Of a stretch of DNA of 36,951 nt, positions 14,697 to 23,744 are shown in pieces. The translations under genes were made by a program, and so were the position numbers. Position 1 is the first letter of the stretch. Each line of letters starts with the position of its first letter. Below the pieces are notes generated by a model that saw only the letters and a list, made by a program, of their open reading frames with translations, made no database searches and had not been told where the DNA came from. Source of the DNA: Oscillospiraceae bacterium. GTDB taxonomy: Bacteria; Bacillota; Clostridia; Oscillospirales; CAG-272. The stretch is from contig SVSS01000012.1 in assembly GCA_015064185.1 (NCBI GenBank), forward strand, positions 1 through 36,951, in the 5' to 3' direction.

Positions 14697-15759
14697 AGTC
14701 GCCGAAGGAGAAAAAGCGATATCTTTCAGACACAGCTGTTTTATATGCCGAAAGCACAGCCTCACGGTTATAAAACGCAGAAACCAGCATCACTAACGTG
14801 CTCTCTGGCAGGTGGAAATTGGTGATCAATGCATCCACTGCCTTAAAGCGGTAGCCGGGATAGATAAAAATGCCCGTATCCCCACAAACGGGGTGCACAA
14901 TTCCCGCTTCATCGGTCACGCTTTCCAGCGTGCGGCAGGATGTGGTGCCCACAGCGATCACACGCCCTCCGGCGGCGCGGCGCGCGTTAATGAGCGCGGC
15001 ACTCTCCTCACTTACCGAAATAAATTCGGTGTGCATCACATGCTCATCCAGCCGATCCGCCTTCACGGGGCGAAACGTACCAAGCCCCACATGCAGCATA
15101 ACGGGTGCAATTGCCACACCCTTCGCACGCACGCGCTCCAAGATTTCAGGCGTAAAGTGCAGACCTGCGGTGGGTGCTGCGGCAGACCCCTCCTCCCTTG
15201 CGTAAACCGTTTGGTAACGGCTGTTATCGGCCAAGCGCTCGGTGATGTAGGGGGGCAGCGGCATCATGCCGATCTGATGCAAAATATCATAGATATTCGC
15301 GTACCGTTGGCGGTCATATTCAAATTTGATCAAGCGGTTGCCTTCCTCTACGATATCCGTCACCGTCGCAGTAAGGATCCCTTGCCCGAACACAAGCCTC
15401 GCTCCAATGCGTGCGCGCTTGCCGGGCTTTACCAGCGTTTCCCACGTATCAAGCGCGCGCTGGCGAAGCAAAAGCAGCTCAATAGCGGCATCGGGTCTGT
15501 CTGCCACATGCCCGTAAAGGCGTGCGGGAATCACCTTTGAATCGTTAATCACAAGCACGTCATTGGGATTTAAGTACTCCACGATATCATAAAAGTGCCT
15601 GTGCGTTACGGTGCCCGCCTTTCGATCCAAGACCATCATGCGCGAGGAATCGCGCTTTTCCAAGGGGTGCTGCGCGATCAACTCCTCTGGCAGATCGTAA
15701 TAGAAATCAGAGGTTTTCAGATCTGTTTTTACCTTTTCGTTGACAATGATATTTGACAT
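14680..15759 (-). CDS. queA: S-adenosylmethionine:tRNA ribosyltransferase-isomerase
   Basis: QueA transfers and isomerises the ribosyl part of SAM onto preQ1-modified tRNA, making epoxyqueuosine. The 359-residue protein begins TSDFYYDLPEELIAQHPLEKRD and has VINDSKVIPARLYG, the conserved TAGLHFTPEIL and GLGTFRPV, and the C-terminal NFHLPESTLVMLVSAF. I chose the ATG at 15759, with AAAGGAA upstream, over a longer reading. The last codons sit in a hairpin of the repeat cluster just below the gene. No other queuosine genes are in the window, so preQ1 may be made or salvaged elsewhere. Confidence 0.97.
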   Translation of the reverse strand: MSNIIVNEKVKTDLKTSDFYYDLPEELIAQHPLEKRDSSRMMVLDRKAGTVTHRHFYDIVEYLNPNDVLVINDSKVIPARLYGHVADRPDAAIELLLLRQRALDTWETLVKPGKRARIGARLVFGQGILTATVTDIVEEGNRLIKFEYDRQRYANIYDILHQIGMMPLPPYITERLADNSRYQTVYAREEGSAAAPTAGLHFTPEILERVRAKGVAIAPVMLHVGLGTFRPVKADRLDEHVMHTEFISVSEESAALINARRAAGGRVIAVGTTSCRTLESVTDEAGIVHPVCGDTGIFIYPGYRFKAVDALITNFHLPESTLVMLVSAFYNREAVLSAYKTAVSERYRFFSFGDCMLIQ

Positions 15760-15801
15760 ACGGTTCCTTTCACTTGCCACAAGATAAATTTCAAAAAAGC
15801 G

Positions 15802-15830
15802 TTGACAAGCACATAAGATTGTGTTAATAT
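15802..15830 (+). promoter_or_regulatory. Promoter of the lysine riboswitch and dapA-dapB
   Basis: TTGACA (15802-15807), a 17-base spacer and TAATAT (15825-15830) lie about 40 bases upstream of the aptamer. Confidence 0.8.
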
Positions 15831-15870
15831 AAATAGGAAGACCAATTTGGTCGGGAAAACATAATATAAT

Positions 15871-16034
15871 GATAGAGGTGCACATTGCGACCTCGCACGG
15901 GCAAGGCAACCGTTGCCGCTTGAGCCCGCGTTGGGAGCGTAGCGTGCCGAAGTGAGGCGTTCGCGGTGAACGGCTTGCTGGTCTGCACGGTTCAGAGCTG
16001 TGGGACTGTCGTCAAGATTTGATGGAGAGCTATC
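15871..16034 (+). ncRNA. Lysine riboswitch (L box) aptamer
   Basis: The region begins GATAGAGGTGC, the conserved 5' core of the lysine riboswitch, and ends GGAGAGCTATC. The 5' GATAG and 3' CTATC close helix P1. Between lie several stem-loops, including the conserved GGGACTGTC segment. It is followed by a hairpin (16046-16063) and an intrinsic terminator (16084-16105), then dapA. Lysine binding should favour termination and lower DAP/lysine synthesis, as in the known family. The downstream lysine-pathway genes support the call. Confidence 0.93.
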
Positions 16035-16083
16035 TGTATATGTGCGATAAGGGGTGCCTTATCATATTATAGTACAAATACAG

Positions 16084-16105
16084 CTGGTTTTCAACCAGTT
16101 TTTTT
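16084..16105 (+). terminator. Riboswitch expression-platform terminator
   Basis: The stem CTGGTT/AACCAG (16084-16089 with 16093-16098, loop TTC) is followed by seven T, then more T after one A. It precedes dapA by about 35 bases. A second hairpin, GATAAGG/CCTTATC at 16046-16063, lies between it and the aptamer. Confidence 0.85.
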
Positions 16106-16139
16106 ATTTTTTGTGTTTTTCCGCAGAAAGGAACAAAGT

Positions 16140-17036
16140 ATGAGCAAACTGAAACCCACCATTTTTGAAGGCGCCGCCACGGCGATCATCACACCCTTTC
16201 AAAACGGCACGATGGATTTTGAAGCCATGGGCAAGCATATCGACAGCCAGATCGAAGGTGGCATTGATGCGCTTGTCATCGCCGGCACCACGGGCGAAGC
16301 GTCTACCCTTTCCCACGAGGAGCACTGTGATGTGCTGCGCTTTGCAGCCGAAAAGGTTGCGGGGCGTGTACCGATCATTGCAGGCACGGGCAGTAACGAT
16401 ACCGCCTACGGTATTGAGCTTTCCCGCTATGCGTGCGACGTTGGATACGACGCGTTGCTGATCGTTACCCCCTATTACAACAAGGCAACGCCCAAGGGCC
16501 TCATTCGCAATTTCTTGAGCACTGCCGATGCGACAAGCAAGCCGATCATTCTTTACAACGTCCCCTCCCGTACCGGTGTCAATATCCCGATCTCGGTATA
16601 CAAGGAGGTTGCCAAGCACGAGCGTATCGTTGCGGTAAAGGAGGCCTCGGGCAATCTTTCCGCTATCGCACAGCTCTTTGACGAGTGCGGCGATGCGCTT
16701 GACGTATACTCCGGCAACGATGACCAGATCGTACCGATCATGGCACTTGGCGGCAAGGGTGTCATCTCGGTCGTTTCCAACCTTTTGCCCAAAGAAACGC
16801 ACGATCTTTGTGCCGCTTGCCTGAAGGGTGATTATAAAACAGGCGCCGAGATGCAGCTGAAATATCTGAAGCTCATCAACACGCTGTTCTGCGAGGTCAA
16901 CCCCGTTCCCGTAAAGACTGCTGCAGCGCTCATGGGTATTTGCAGCGACGAGCTCCGTCTGCCCCTTTGTGAAATGGAAACGGCAAACTATGAAAAGCTG
17001 CTTGCCGTAATGAAGGACTACGCTCTGATCAAATAA
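16140..17036 (+). CDS. dapA: 4-hydroxy-tetrahydrodipicolinate synthase
   Basis: DapA condenses pyruvate and aspartate semialdehyde, the first committed step to diaminopimelate and lysine. The 298-residue TIM barrel has AIITPF, GTTGEASTLSHEEH (about 49-62), the catalytic tyrosine in ILYNVPSRTG (Tyr139) and the Schiff-base lysine in VAVKEASGN (Lys167). The start ATG at 16140 follows AGAAAGGA; an in-frame start at 16113 is part of the leader and is less likely. The gene is under the lysine riboswitch and 21 bases from dapB. Confidence 0.97.
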   Translation: MSKLKPTIFEGAATAIITPFQNGTMDFEAMGKHIDSQIEGGIDALVIAGTTGEASTLSHEEHCDVLRFAAEKVAGRVPIIAGTGSNDTAYGIELSRYACDVGYDALLIVTPYYNKATPKGLIRNFLSTADATSKPIILYNVPSRTGVNIPISVYKEVAKHERIVAVKEASGNLSAIAQLFDECGDALDVYSGNDDQIVPIMALGGKGVISVVSNLLPKETHDLCAACLKGDYKTGAEMQLKYLKLINTLFCEVNPVPVKTAAALMGICSDELRLPLCEMETANYEKLLAVMKDYALIK

Positions 17037-17057
17037 GAGCCGAAAGGAAGTTCAAAC

Positions 17058-17816
17058 ATGTTAAACATTATGCTTTGCGGCTGTGGCGGTCGCATGGGCG
17101 CGGCGTTTAGTGCCGCGGCCACCGCGGGGGGCGACCGCATCGTTGCGGGTGTAGATATCAACCCCTCTGCCGCCACCCCCTACCCCGTTTACACCTGTGC
17201 CGATGAGTTTGGCGGAAAGGCTGACGTTATTGTGGATTTCTCACACCACTCGGCTCTTTCCGGATTGCTTGCGTATGCCAAGCGCACCTCCACCCCCATT
17301 GTGGTCTGCACCACGGGGCACAGCGAGGAGGAGCTTGCCGAAATGAAGGCGGCAGCGCTCTGTGTACCTGTATTTTTCTCGCGCAATATGTCGCTCGGCA
17401 TCAACCTTTTGATGACACTGTGCCGCAAGGCGGCTACTACACTCGGCGCCGATTTTGACGTAGAGATCATCGAAAAGCATCACAACAAAAAGCTGGATGC
17501 CCCCAGCGGCACCGCCTTGATGCTTGCCGACTGCATCAAGGAAGCAGACGAGAGTGCGGCACACCCCTACGTTTATGAGCGCCAAAGCGTGCGCCGCGCG
17601 CGCGAGCGCGGTGAGATCGGCATCAGCGCCGTGCGCGGCGGTACGATCGTAGGCGAGCACGAGGTACTGTTCTGCGGCAAGGATGAGGTCATCACCCTCT
17701 CGCACAGCGCCGCCTCGCGTGAGGTCTTTGCAACGGGCGCTTTGCGCGCCGCGCGCTTCATGGCAAGCAAGCCCGCAGGCTTTTACAACATGGATGATGT
17801 GGTAAACGAACTGTAA
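17058..17816 (+). CDS. dapB: 4-hydroxy-tetrahydrodipicolinate reductase
   Basis: DapB reduces the DapA product with NAD(P)H. The 252-residue protein has the nucleotide-binding GCGGRMG (8-14), CTTGHSEEE, the catalytic segment EKHHNKKLDAPSGTA with the paired histidines and lysine, and the C-terminal ALRAARFM. AAAGGAAG precedes the ATG. It is co-transcribed with dapA under the riboswitch, and no other DAP-pathway genes follow. A 23-bp perfect hairpin begins at its stop codon. Confidence 0.97.
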   Translation: MLNIMLCGCGGRMGAAFSAAATAGGDRIVAGVDINPSAATPYPVYTCADEFGGKADVIVDFSHHSALSGLLAYAKRTSTPIVVCTTGHSEEELAEMKAAALCVPVFFSRNMSLGINLLMTLCRKAATTLGADFDVEIIEKHHNKKLDAPSGTALMLADCIKEADESAAHPYVYERQSVRRARERGEIGISAVRGGTIVGEHEVLFCGKDEVITLSHSAASREVFATGALRAARFMASKPAGFYNMDDVVNEL

Positions 17817-17866
17817 CACAATTCCCCCTGAGGATATGTTTGAATATCCTCAGGGGGAATTGTGTT
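17815..17866 (+). terminator. 23-bp perfect hairpin at the end of dapB
   Basis: 17815-17837 and 17844-17866 are exact reverse complements around the six-base loop GTTTGA. The stem starts inside the dapB stop codon. No T-tract follows, so it may be a 3'-stabilising structure or a bidirectional terminator rather than a standard intrinsic one. Confidence 0.7.
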
Positions 17867-17891
17867 GCTTGTGTGAAATTTTGTATTCCCC

Positions 17892-17921
17892 TTGACAGGC
17901 AAAAGAAAAACATATTACAAT
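17892..17921 (+). promoter_or_regulatory. Promoter of the MacAB-like operon
   Basis: TTGACA (17892-17897), 18-base spacer, TACAAT (17916-17921). It is located about 33 bases before the ATG at 17954, whose ribosome-binding site is AGAGGT. Confidence 0.75.
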
Positions 17922-17953
17922 AGATATATCATTACACAAACATAGAGGTCGTT

Positions 17954-19288
17954 ATGAAAAAAAGAATTATACGCATGCGCATTCTCTACACCGTCGTTGC
18001 CGTGCTGCTGATCGCAGCGGCCGTTGTCACCATCGTATATTTTTCCACAAGAAAAACCAAGGGGACTCTGGCTGAGGCTTCGGTGGTCCGCGCCTCTTTG
18101 TCCAGCAATCTTTCCTCTACGGGAGTGGTAAAAAATCTGGCTTTTGAAACCGACATACCGCTTGCTGCACTCACCGTTGAGGACATCAAAACGATTTCCG
18201 ACATTACAGAAAACGACTATGCTTTAAATCTTATTACTTTGCTGGGTGAAGGCTCCCAGGGGCCTATCCTTTACCGCGTTACATGGGTCAACAAGGATTA
18301 CCTTGGCAAGGAAACCGATTTTAGCACCGCCGATGCAAGCGCCGACCTGATCACACTGACGCCTGTCTATTTTGATTGGGAAAAGGCTGCCGAGCACTAT
18401 GCTCTCGAGGTATCGGCAGGCACGACCGAAGCAGAAAACGTAAAGGAATACGTACTGTTTTTACTGCTGCGTGAAGGTGTTTCCGATGCCGACCCCTCTG
18501 CATTTCCGGATGAGTTTTGGCGCGAGGATGCCGACGGTGCCGTAACCATCACCACAAAAAGAATTGGCGATCTTATCCTTGCGGAGCTTGAGCACGTTGA
18601 CGAGATAGAGTTTACCGTTTCCCATTTTACCTGGAGAAAGGGTGATATTCTAATACTTGACAACAATCTCTTCCACGTAACCTACAGTGAGCTCTTTGTA
18701 TCCTTTACGCTTAGCGAATACGACGTTGCGGGCATTCACGCACGTATGCAAGCTGGTGAGCGCGTGTATGCCTCTGTTGGCATTAACGCGCTGTCAGGGC
18801 GCGAGCTGCTTGCCGAGATCGTAGAGATAGAAACAGGTAAAAACGCATCGGGTGTATCCTATTTCGCGCTCCTTGGGCGCTTGGTGTTTTCGCAAATCGT
18901 TCAGGATGCCGATGGCAACGAGATCGGTGATTACACCTATTACGATGCATTTTTGACCAACAACACCGTGACCTATCTTGGTATCGATCTTACCGATAAC
19001 GTACGCGCCGAGGAGCTGCTTGACAATTATTCCGTTACCGTATCCGCGCAAAAGACCGTGGTGGAAAACACACTTGTCGTGCCCACAAAATGCATTTATT
19101 ATGACGATGCAAAAAGGCCTTACGTAACCGTGCTTGATGCTGAAAAGAAGGAGAAGCGCGTCTATATCAAGATCACGCTTTCCACGGGCACCGATGCCGC
19201 TGTTGTCGCGGCAGACGGCTATACGCTGAACGAGGGTGACGTTCTGCGTTACATTGCAGATTCCACACTGATAGGATCTCTGTTCTGA
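17954..19288 (+). CDS. Membrane-fusion-like accessory protein of an ABC exporter
   Basis: This 444-residue protein has an N-terminal anchor (about 8-30) and a large extracytoplasmic part. Context suggests a MacA/YknX-like adaptor: it is the first gene of a cluster with a MacB-type ATPase and permease, and its stop overlaps the ATPase start. The C-terminal part (TLVVPTKCIYYDDAKRPYVTVLD) resembles the adaptor distal beta-domain. I do not recognise a clear coiled-coil hairpin or lipoyl motif, and the mid-region (about 60-260) is unlike standard MacA. A divergent adaptor is the best reading. The exported substrate is unknown. Confidence 0.7.
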   Translation: MKKRIIRMRILYTVVAVLLIAAAVVTIVYFSTRKTKGTLAEASVVRASLSSNLSSTGVVKNLAFETDIPLAALTVEDIKTISDITENDYALNLITLLGEGSQGPILYRVTWVNKDYLGKETDFSTADASADLITLTPVYFDWEKAAEHYALEVSAGTTEAENVKEYVLFLLLREGVSDADPSAFPDEFWREDADGAVTITTKRIGDLILAELEHVDEIEFTVSHFTWRKGDILILDNNLFHVTYSELFVSFTLSEYDVAGIHARMQAGERVYASVGINALSGRELLAEIVEIETGKNASGVSYFALLGRLVFSQIVQDADGNEIGDYTYYDAFLTNNTVTYLGIDLTDNVRAEELLDNYSVTVSAQKTVVENTLVVPTKCIYYDDAKRPYVTVLDAEKKEKRVYIKITLSTGTDAAVVAADGYTLNEGDVLRYIADSTLIGSLF

Positions 19289-20007
19289 TGTCCGCCGGCA
19301 AGCCTGTTATTTCCCTGACGGACATCACCAAGTCCTATCAAATGGGCGACGTGCACTTCCCTGTGCTTCACGGCATCACCTTTACCGTAGATGCAGGAGA
19401 ATTTGTATCCGTGCTCGGTCCCTCGGGATCGGGAAAATCCACCTTGATGAATATCATCGGTTGCCTTGATGTGCCGGATAGCGGCACCTATATGCTGGGG
19501 CGTCGCACCGTAAAGGGCTTGCCCGAGCGCACCATGGCTCGTATTCGCAACCGGGATATCGGATTTGTATTTCAAAGCTTTCAACTGCTCCCCCGTATCT
19601 CCGCAATAGAAAATGTAATGCTTCCGCTCATTTATGCCAAAGTGCCTCGCGCGCAGCGCTATGCCCGAGCTATGGCAGAGCTTGAACGCGTGGGGCTTGC
19701 TGACAAGGCAAACAACCTGCCCCGTCAGCTTTCGGGTGGACAGCAGCAGCGTGTTGCCATTGCAAGAGCTCTTGTCACGCGCCCGCGCATTCTGCTTGCG
19801 GATGAACCGACAGGTGCCCTTGACCGTGCCACCGGTGCACAAATTATGGATATCTTTCAATCTCTGAACAAAGAAGGGATCACCGTGGTCATGATCACGC
19901 ATGACCAAAAGGTGGCATCCTTTGCCTCACGCATCGTATATATCCTTGACGGAAAGCTTTACAGCAAAGAGGAATATGCGGCGCTTGAGCTTAGTGGGGA
20001 GGGCTGA
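19288..20007 (+). CDS. MacB/LolD-type ABC transporter ATPase
   Basis: This 239-residue nucleotide-binding protein powers the exporter. Visible motifs are Walker A GPSGSGKS (44-51), Q-loop (about Gln96, [11 protein letters not shown]), signature LSGGQQQR (148-155), Walker B ILLADEP (168-174), D-loop GALD and the switch histidine (His205). Subfamily features, such as ALTD-like GALDRATG and the [14 protein letters not shown] block, fit the MacB/LolD/FtsE-like group. The start overlaps the adaptor stop by one base, and the permease follows after four bases. Confidence 0.93.
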   Translation: MSAGKPVISLTDITKSYQMGDVHFPVLHGITFTVDAGEFVSVLGPSGSGKSTLMNIIGCLDVPDSGTYMLGRRTVKGLPERTMARIRNRDIGFVFQSFQLLPRISAIENVMLPLIYAKVPRAQRYARAMAELERVGLADKANNLPRQLSGGQQQRVAIARALVTRPRILLADEPTGALDRATGAQIMDIFQSLNKEGITVVMITHDQKVASFASRIVYILDGKLYSKEEYAALELSGEG

Positions 20008-20011
20008 CGGT

Positions 20012-21220
20012 ATGTTTTTCTTAAGCACGATCCGTATGAGCTTTTCCAACCTGCGCGCCAACGCCATGCGCACGTTTCTCACAATGCTTGGCGTCATCAT
20101 CGGTATCACCTCTATCCTTGCCCTTTTGACGATCGGTCAAGGTGTGACCGACTCCGTCATCGACCAATTATCGGGGCTTGGCGGAAACCGCGCCACAGTT
20201 ACCATTCACAACACTGCGGTAAAGCCCGGCTTTACCGATGAGGAGCTGGAGCGTTTCGCAAGCCTTGAAGGTGTTGAGGGCGTAGCACCCCAGCTTTCCT
20301 CCTATCACATGCTAACACTGATGCCCGAGCTCACCAACAGCAAATATGACGGCGTTTATACCATTTCTCGCCGCGTAATGGGGGTAAACGACTTTTATTT
20401 TTCTACCTATACCAAAAATGCAGGTATGATGTACGGAAGAAGCATTTCTACAGATGACGTTTTGCATCGAACCAACGTCTGTGTGCTGGGCTATGATCTC
20501 TGGCAACGTCTTTACGGCAACTATTCGCCCGTTGGCGAGGTCATTAAGGTCAACAACACCAATTGCACTGTAATCGGTGTCATGAATGAGTTGGTAGGCA
20601 TCGATGTAACGGGAAACAGCTCGCTTATTGTTCCCTATACCACCGCCGTGCAGACCTTTTCTATGGGATTGCCCGACAGCTTTGATGTTGTGATCAGCAC
20701 CTCTTCGAATTCGGATGAGGTGATTGCCCGTGTGGAAAATCTTTGTGCCACATTACTCAACAGTGCCGGCAATAATGGGTACAGCGTAGTCAACCAAGAG
20801 GAGATCCTTGATATGGTGGTGACCATTACCGACCTGGTTCTTGGCATGCTTGCAGGCATTGCGGTCATTGCGCTTGTCGTGGGCGGTATCGGCATTATGA
20901 ATATGATGCTGGTTACCGTATCAGAGCGCACCGCCGAGATCGGCCTGCGCAAGGCACTTGGCGCGCGTCCGAGCGTCATTATGCTGCAATTTTTGATCGA
21001 AGCCGTCATCATCAGTCTATTCGGCGGTATCATCGGAGTTTTGCTTGGACTCGGAGCATCCTATGTCGCCTCGCTACTGATCGGGTACTCCTTTACCTTT
21101 AATCCCATAACAGCTATGCTCGCATTGGTCTTCTCGCTCGTGGTAGGTATCATCTTTGGACTATTACCCGCGCGACGTGCCGCAAAAATGAATCCCATTG
21201 AGGCTCTTCGCTCCTCTTGA
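20012..21220 (+). CDS. MacB-like ABC transporter permease
   Basis: This 402-residue protein has the MacB topology: one N-terminal membrane helix (about 22-45, TFLTMLGVIIGITSILALLTIGQG), a MacB periplasmic core domain (about 50-270), and a C-terminal FtsX domain with three helices. The FtsX part includes GGIGIMNMMLVTVSERTAEIGLRKALGA and ARRAAKMNPIEALR at the end. The start is placed at 20012, with GGGGAGGG upstream, rather than a long upstream frame overlapping the ATPase. Together the three genes form an export or mechanotransmission system. Antimicrobial-peptide export is possible but not shown. Confidence 0.92.
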   Translation: MFFLSTIRMSFSNLRANAMRTFLTMLGVIIGITSILALLTIGQGVTDSVIDQLSGLGGNRATVTIHNTAVKPGFTDEELERFASLEGVEGVAPQLSSYHMLTLMPELTNSKYDGVYTISRRVMGVNDFYFSTYTKNAGMMYGRSISTDDVLHRTNVCVLGYDLWQRLYGNYSPVGEVIKVNNTNCTVIGVMNELVGIDVTGNSSLIVPYTTAVQTFSMGLPDSFDVVISTSSNSDEVIARVENLCATLLNSAGNNGYSVVNQEEILDMVVTITDLVLGMLAGIAVIALVVGGIGIMNMMLVTVSERTAEIGLRKALGARPSVIMLQFLIEAVIISLFGGIIGVLLGLGASYVASLLIGYSFTFNPITAMLALVFSLVVGIIFGLLPARRAAKMNPIEALRSS

Positions 21221-21273
21221 TCCAAAGACCGCAAGCGCATGCCTTCGCAGCGTTTCATACATCAAAACACGCA

Positions 21274-21317
21274 AAAAAAGCAGGGCAGAGAACGTATGTT
21301 CTCTGCCCTGCTTTTTT
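21274..21317. terminator. Bidirectional terminator between permease and GDPD
   Basis: A 14-bp perfect stem (21280-21293 with 21298-21311, loop GTAT) is flanked by A- and T-tracts. It ends the plus-strand exporter operon and the minus-strand NUDIX-MFS-GDPD run. Confidence 0.92.
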
Positions 21318-21324
21318 ATCGGAG

Positions 21325-22152
21325 TCACGAACGCGGCACAAATCCGTCAAAAATAGGATAGTTTCCCGCCGACAGTTGGCGATCGTAATCGGCTTGATTT
21401 TTTACGGTGTAAACAAGGGATGCCGCGCCAAAGCATTTGATACCGCAGCGAAGTGCAAGACGTCTGGGATAGTGCTGATCCCACGCGTGAAACGCAGGGC
21501 GGCAAAGGAAGGTGAGCCAAAGTGCGGAAAGTGCAAAATTGAGCACCCGTGATCCGCTTTTTTTCTCTTTGATGAGATCGGTCGACAGCAAACCGCGCAC
21601 CGCACTTCTGCGATTCCTTTTAAACCAGCGCAGCAGCAACGGATTAAAGCTTTCCACGCACCATTCCCCCTTGTAATCATCAAGCAGGGCGGCAACGGCA
21701 GGGCAAAGCGCGGTGTTGCCGCTCTCCCCCTTCAGCTCAATGAGAAGCGGCACTTTCCCGTCAACCAGCGCCAGCACCTGTGCCAAGGTGGGGATGCGCT
21801 CCTCGGAATTACCGAGCGTGCATGCTGTAAGCTCCGCCGCACGCAGCGCGGAAAGCTTTACGTCCTTGCCGCACATACGCGTGAGTGTATAATCGTGAAA
21901 GACCATGACCTCGCCGTCGGATGACAGCTGCACGTCAAGCTCAATGGCAAAGCCTGCCTTTACGGCAAGCTCAAACGCCGCAAGCGAATTTTCGGGCACA
22001 GTATCGCTCCAAAGCCCGCGGTGGGCATAGGGGCGCAGAAAAGGCTTTACCGCGCGGCGGCGCGCACGGGGTGCGATCAAGGCAAGCCAAATGAGGAAAA
22101 ATCCACATACGGTAGCAAAAAAGATGACCAAAACAAGGATCACAGGGGGCAT
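21325..22152 (-). CDS. Glycerophosphodiester phosphodiesterase-like protein
   Basis: This 275-residue GDPD-family TIM barrel has an N-terminal membrane helix (about 4-27). It hydrolyses glycerophosphodiesters to glycerol-3-phosphate plus an alcohol. Catalytic and metal-site motifs are HRG (in PYAHRGLWSDTVPENSLAAF), ELDVQLSSDGEVMVFHD (Glu, Asp and His) and IPTLAQVL. Residues after about 175 (WFKRNRRSAVRGLLSTDL) are as in the family. The ATG overlaps the MFS stop by one base, so the gene is translationally coupled to the transporter. It probably acts on lipid-derived glycerophosphodiesters at the membrane. Confidence 0.92.
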   Translation of the reverse strand: MPPVILVLVIFFATVCGFFLIWLALIAPRARRRAVKPFLRPYAHRGLWSDTVPENSLAAFELAVKAGFAIELDVQLSSDGEVMVFHDYTLTRMCGKDVKLSALRAAELTACTLGNSEERIPTLAQVLALVDGKVPLLIELKGESGNTALCPAVAALLDDYKGEWCVESFNPLLLRWFKRNRRSAVRGLLSTDLIKEKKSGSRVLNFALSALWLTFLCRPAFHAWDQHYPRRLALRCGIKCFGAASLVYTVKNQADYDRQLSAGNYPIFDGFVPRS

Positions 22153-23744
22153 CAATCCGCACCTCCGATACCGTCAAGAACGGTTTCGCCGGCATTGGGC
22201 TTTGCATCGCCATGGCGTACAAAGAACATGGTAATAAATGCGAGTGCCACAAAGACAGCGGCATAGGGGAAGAGCGTGCGCCAGCTGATATAGTCAAGGA
22301 ACAGACCCGAAAGTATGGGCGTGATCACCTGCGCCGACATGCTCGCGGTATAGTAAAATCCCGTATATTTGCCGACGTTGCTGCCACGGGAAAGCTCTAC
22401 TACCATGGGGTAAGAGTTTACGTTAATCGTAGCCCAGCCGATGCCTGCCGTAGCAAACAAGAGGGGCATGAGGATCTGCTTGACGACCTGCGGGCTCTCC
22501 GCGCTAAAGAAGGAAGCAAAGAAGAAGGAAGCACCGAGAATGACAACACCGCCAAGGATCATCTTTTTTCTGCCAAGCTTAGAGGAAAGAAGCCCCACAG
22601 GCAGATAGGAAACAATGGCGGCAGCCTGCGCAATGAGAAGCGTGGTGTTGTAATCCACGTTGAGTACCGTGCTTGCATAAACCGAATACTTGCTGGTAAC
22701 GGCATTATAGCCCATAAACCAGAACACCACGGAGGCAAGGATCAAAAACAGCGAGATCTTTTCCCCCTTGGTAAGCGTACGCATTTCGGCACCCTCATGT
22801 GCCGTTTCCTCGGGCGCATCAAGACCAAGGCGCTGGCTCTCTGCCTGCATTTCGGCAGCCCAAGCATTCTCGCGCACCTTCCACAAAAAGAGCGCCAGAC
22901 CTACTAACATAATGCCTGCCACAATGGCAAAAAAGGTGGTATAGTTCATCAGCGCGTTTTGCGCCTTGCCCGTGCCAAAGACGGTACCGAGCAGCAACAC
23001 AAGAATGCCACCCGCTGTGCCCATGAGGTTGATCACGGCATTTGCCTTAGAGCGAAGGGGCTTTACAGTAACATCGGGCATCAGCGCGACAGCAGGAGAA
23101 CGGAAGGTGCCCATTGCAATCAAGGTGAAGAACAGCAGCACCATAAAGATGACTAAGGGCGCGGGGCTTGCCGCAGTCGTTGCGGCGGCATACGCCTGCC
23201 TTGCGGGCACTACGATATTGCTGTAATCCGCATTGGTGGTGCTATCGCCGTTGGCATCCAACACCGTCATGGGAATTGCGGTAAACGCATCGCGCGAGAT
23301 CATTTCCTGCAACGGCTTTTTTTCTGTCATCAGGCTATCCGCGCGCCAATCGCCAACCTCGGGATTCGCATCCCAGATCGCGCCAAGCGACTCGGTATAA
23401 GCCTGACCCTCGGTGGCTGAAACCGCCTCAAGCCTGTCGAGCTGTGCGCTGTCTGCCACGGAAAGTGACACCAAAAGCACTGCGGCACAAATCGAGCCGA
23501 TCACAATAAACGGCGTGCGCCGCCCAAAGCGACTGCTGACCTTGTCGGAGATCGCGCCGAATATGGGCAGCAAGACAAGCGCGAATATGTTGTCAAGCGC
23601 CATAATAGCACCCGATATCGTTTGCGCAAGGCCAAATTTATCGGTTAAGATCTTTGGTACGATGGTATCATAGGCTTGCCAAAAGGCTGTAATCAAAAAG
23701 AAGGCAAATCCCACAAACACCGTGCGCTTATAGCTCAGCTTCAT
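22152..23744 (-). CDS. MFS transporter (GPH/SLC45-like)
   Basis: This 530-residue protein has about 12 membrane segments and the start WQAYDTIVPKILTDKFGLAQTISG, followed by the loop ISDKVSSRFGRRTPFIVIGS. This D-K-x-x-x-R-x-G-R-R-x-P motif is shared by the GPH (melibiose-type) and SLC45 families. A large extracytoplasmic insertion lies at about 85-195. The internal motif FRSPAVALMPDVTVKPLRSKANAVINLMG also fits. The likely substrate is a sugar or glycoside. Downstream, GDPD is coupled; upstream, the NUDIX gene overlaps its start by 17 bases, with the ribosome-binding site GAGGAAG inside that gene. Confidence 0.85.
   Translation of the reverse strand: MKLSYKRTVFVGFAFFLITAFWQAYDTIVPKILTDKFGLAQTISGAIMALDNIFALVLLPIFGAISDKVSSRFGRRTPFIVIGSICAAVLLVSLSVADSAQLDRLEAVSATEGQAYTESLGAIWDANPEVGDWRADSLMTEKKPLQEMISRDAFTAIPMTVLDANGDSTTNADYSNIVVPARQAYAAATTAASPAPLVIFMVLLFFTLIAMGTFRSPAVALMPDVTVKPLRSKANAVINLMGTAGGILVLLLGTVFGTGKAQNALMNYTTFFAIVAGIMLVGLALFLWKVRENAWAAEMQAESQRLGLDAPEETAHEGAEMRTLTKGEKISLFLILASVVFWFMGYNAVTSKYSVYASTVLNVDYNTTLLIAQAAAIVSYLPVGLLSSKLGRKKMILGGVVILGASFFFASFFSAESPQVVKQILMPLLFATAGIGWATINVNSYPMVVELSRGSNVGKYTGFYYTASMSAQVITPILSGLFLDYISWRTLFPYAAVFVALAFITMFFVRHGDAKPNAGETVLDGIGGAD

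Noticed and set aside
15760-15909. N-terminal extension of QueA
   Set aside because: It runs antisense through the lysine riboswitch leader. The ATG at 15759 has AAAGGAA and gives the normal QueA N-terminus.
19901-20011. An upstream extension of the MacB-like permease
   Set aside because: It overlaps the ATPase gene fully. The ATG at 20012 has a strong ribosome-binding site and gives the expected N-terminal helix.
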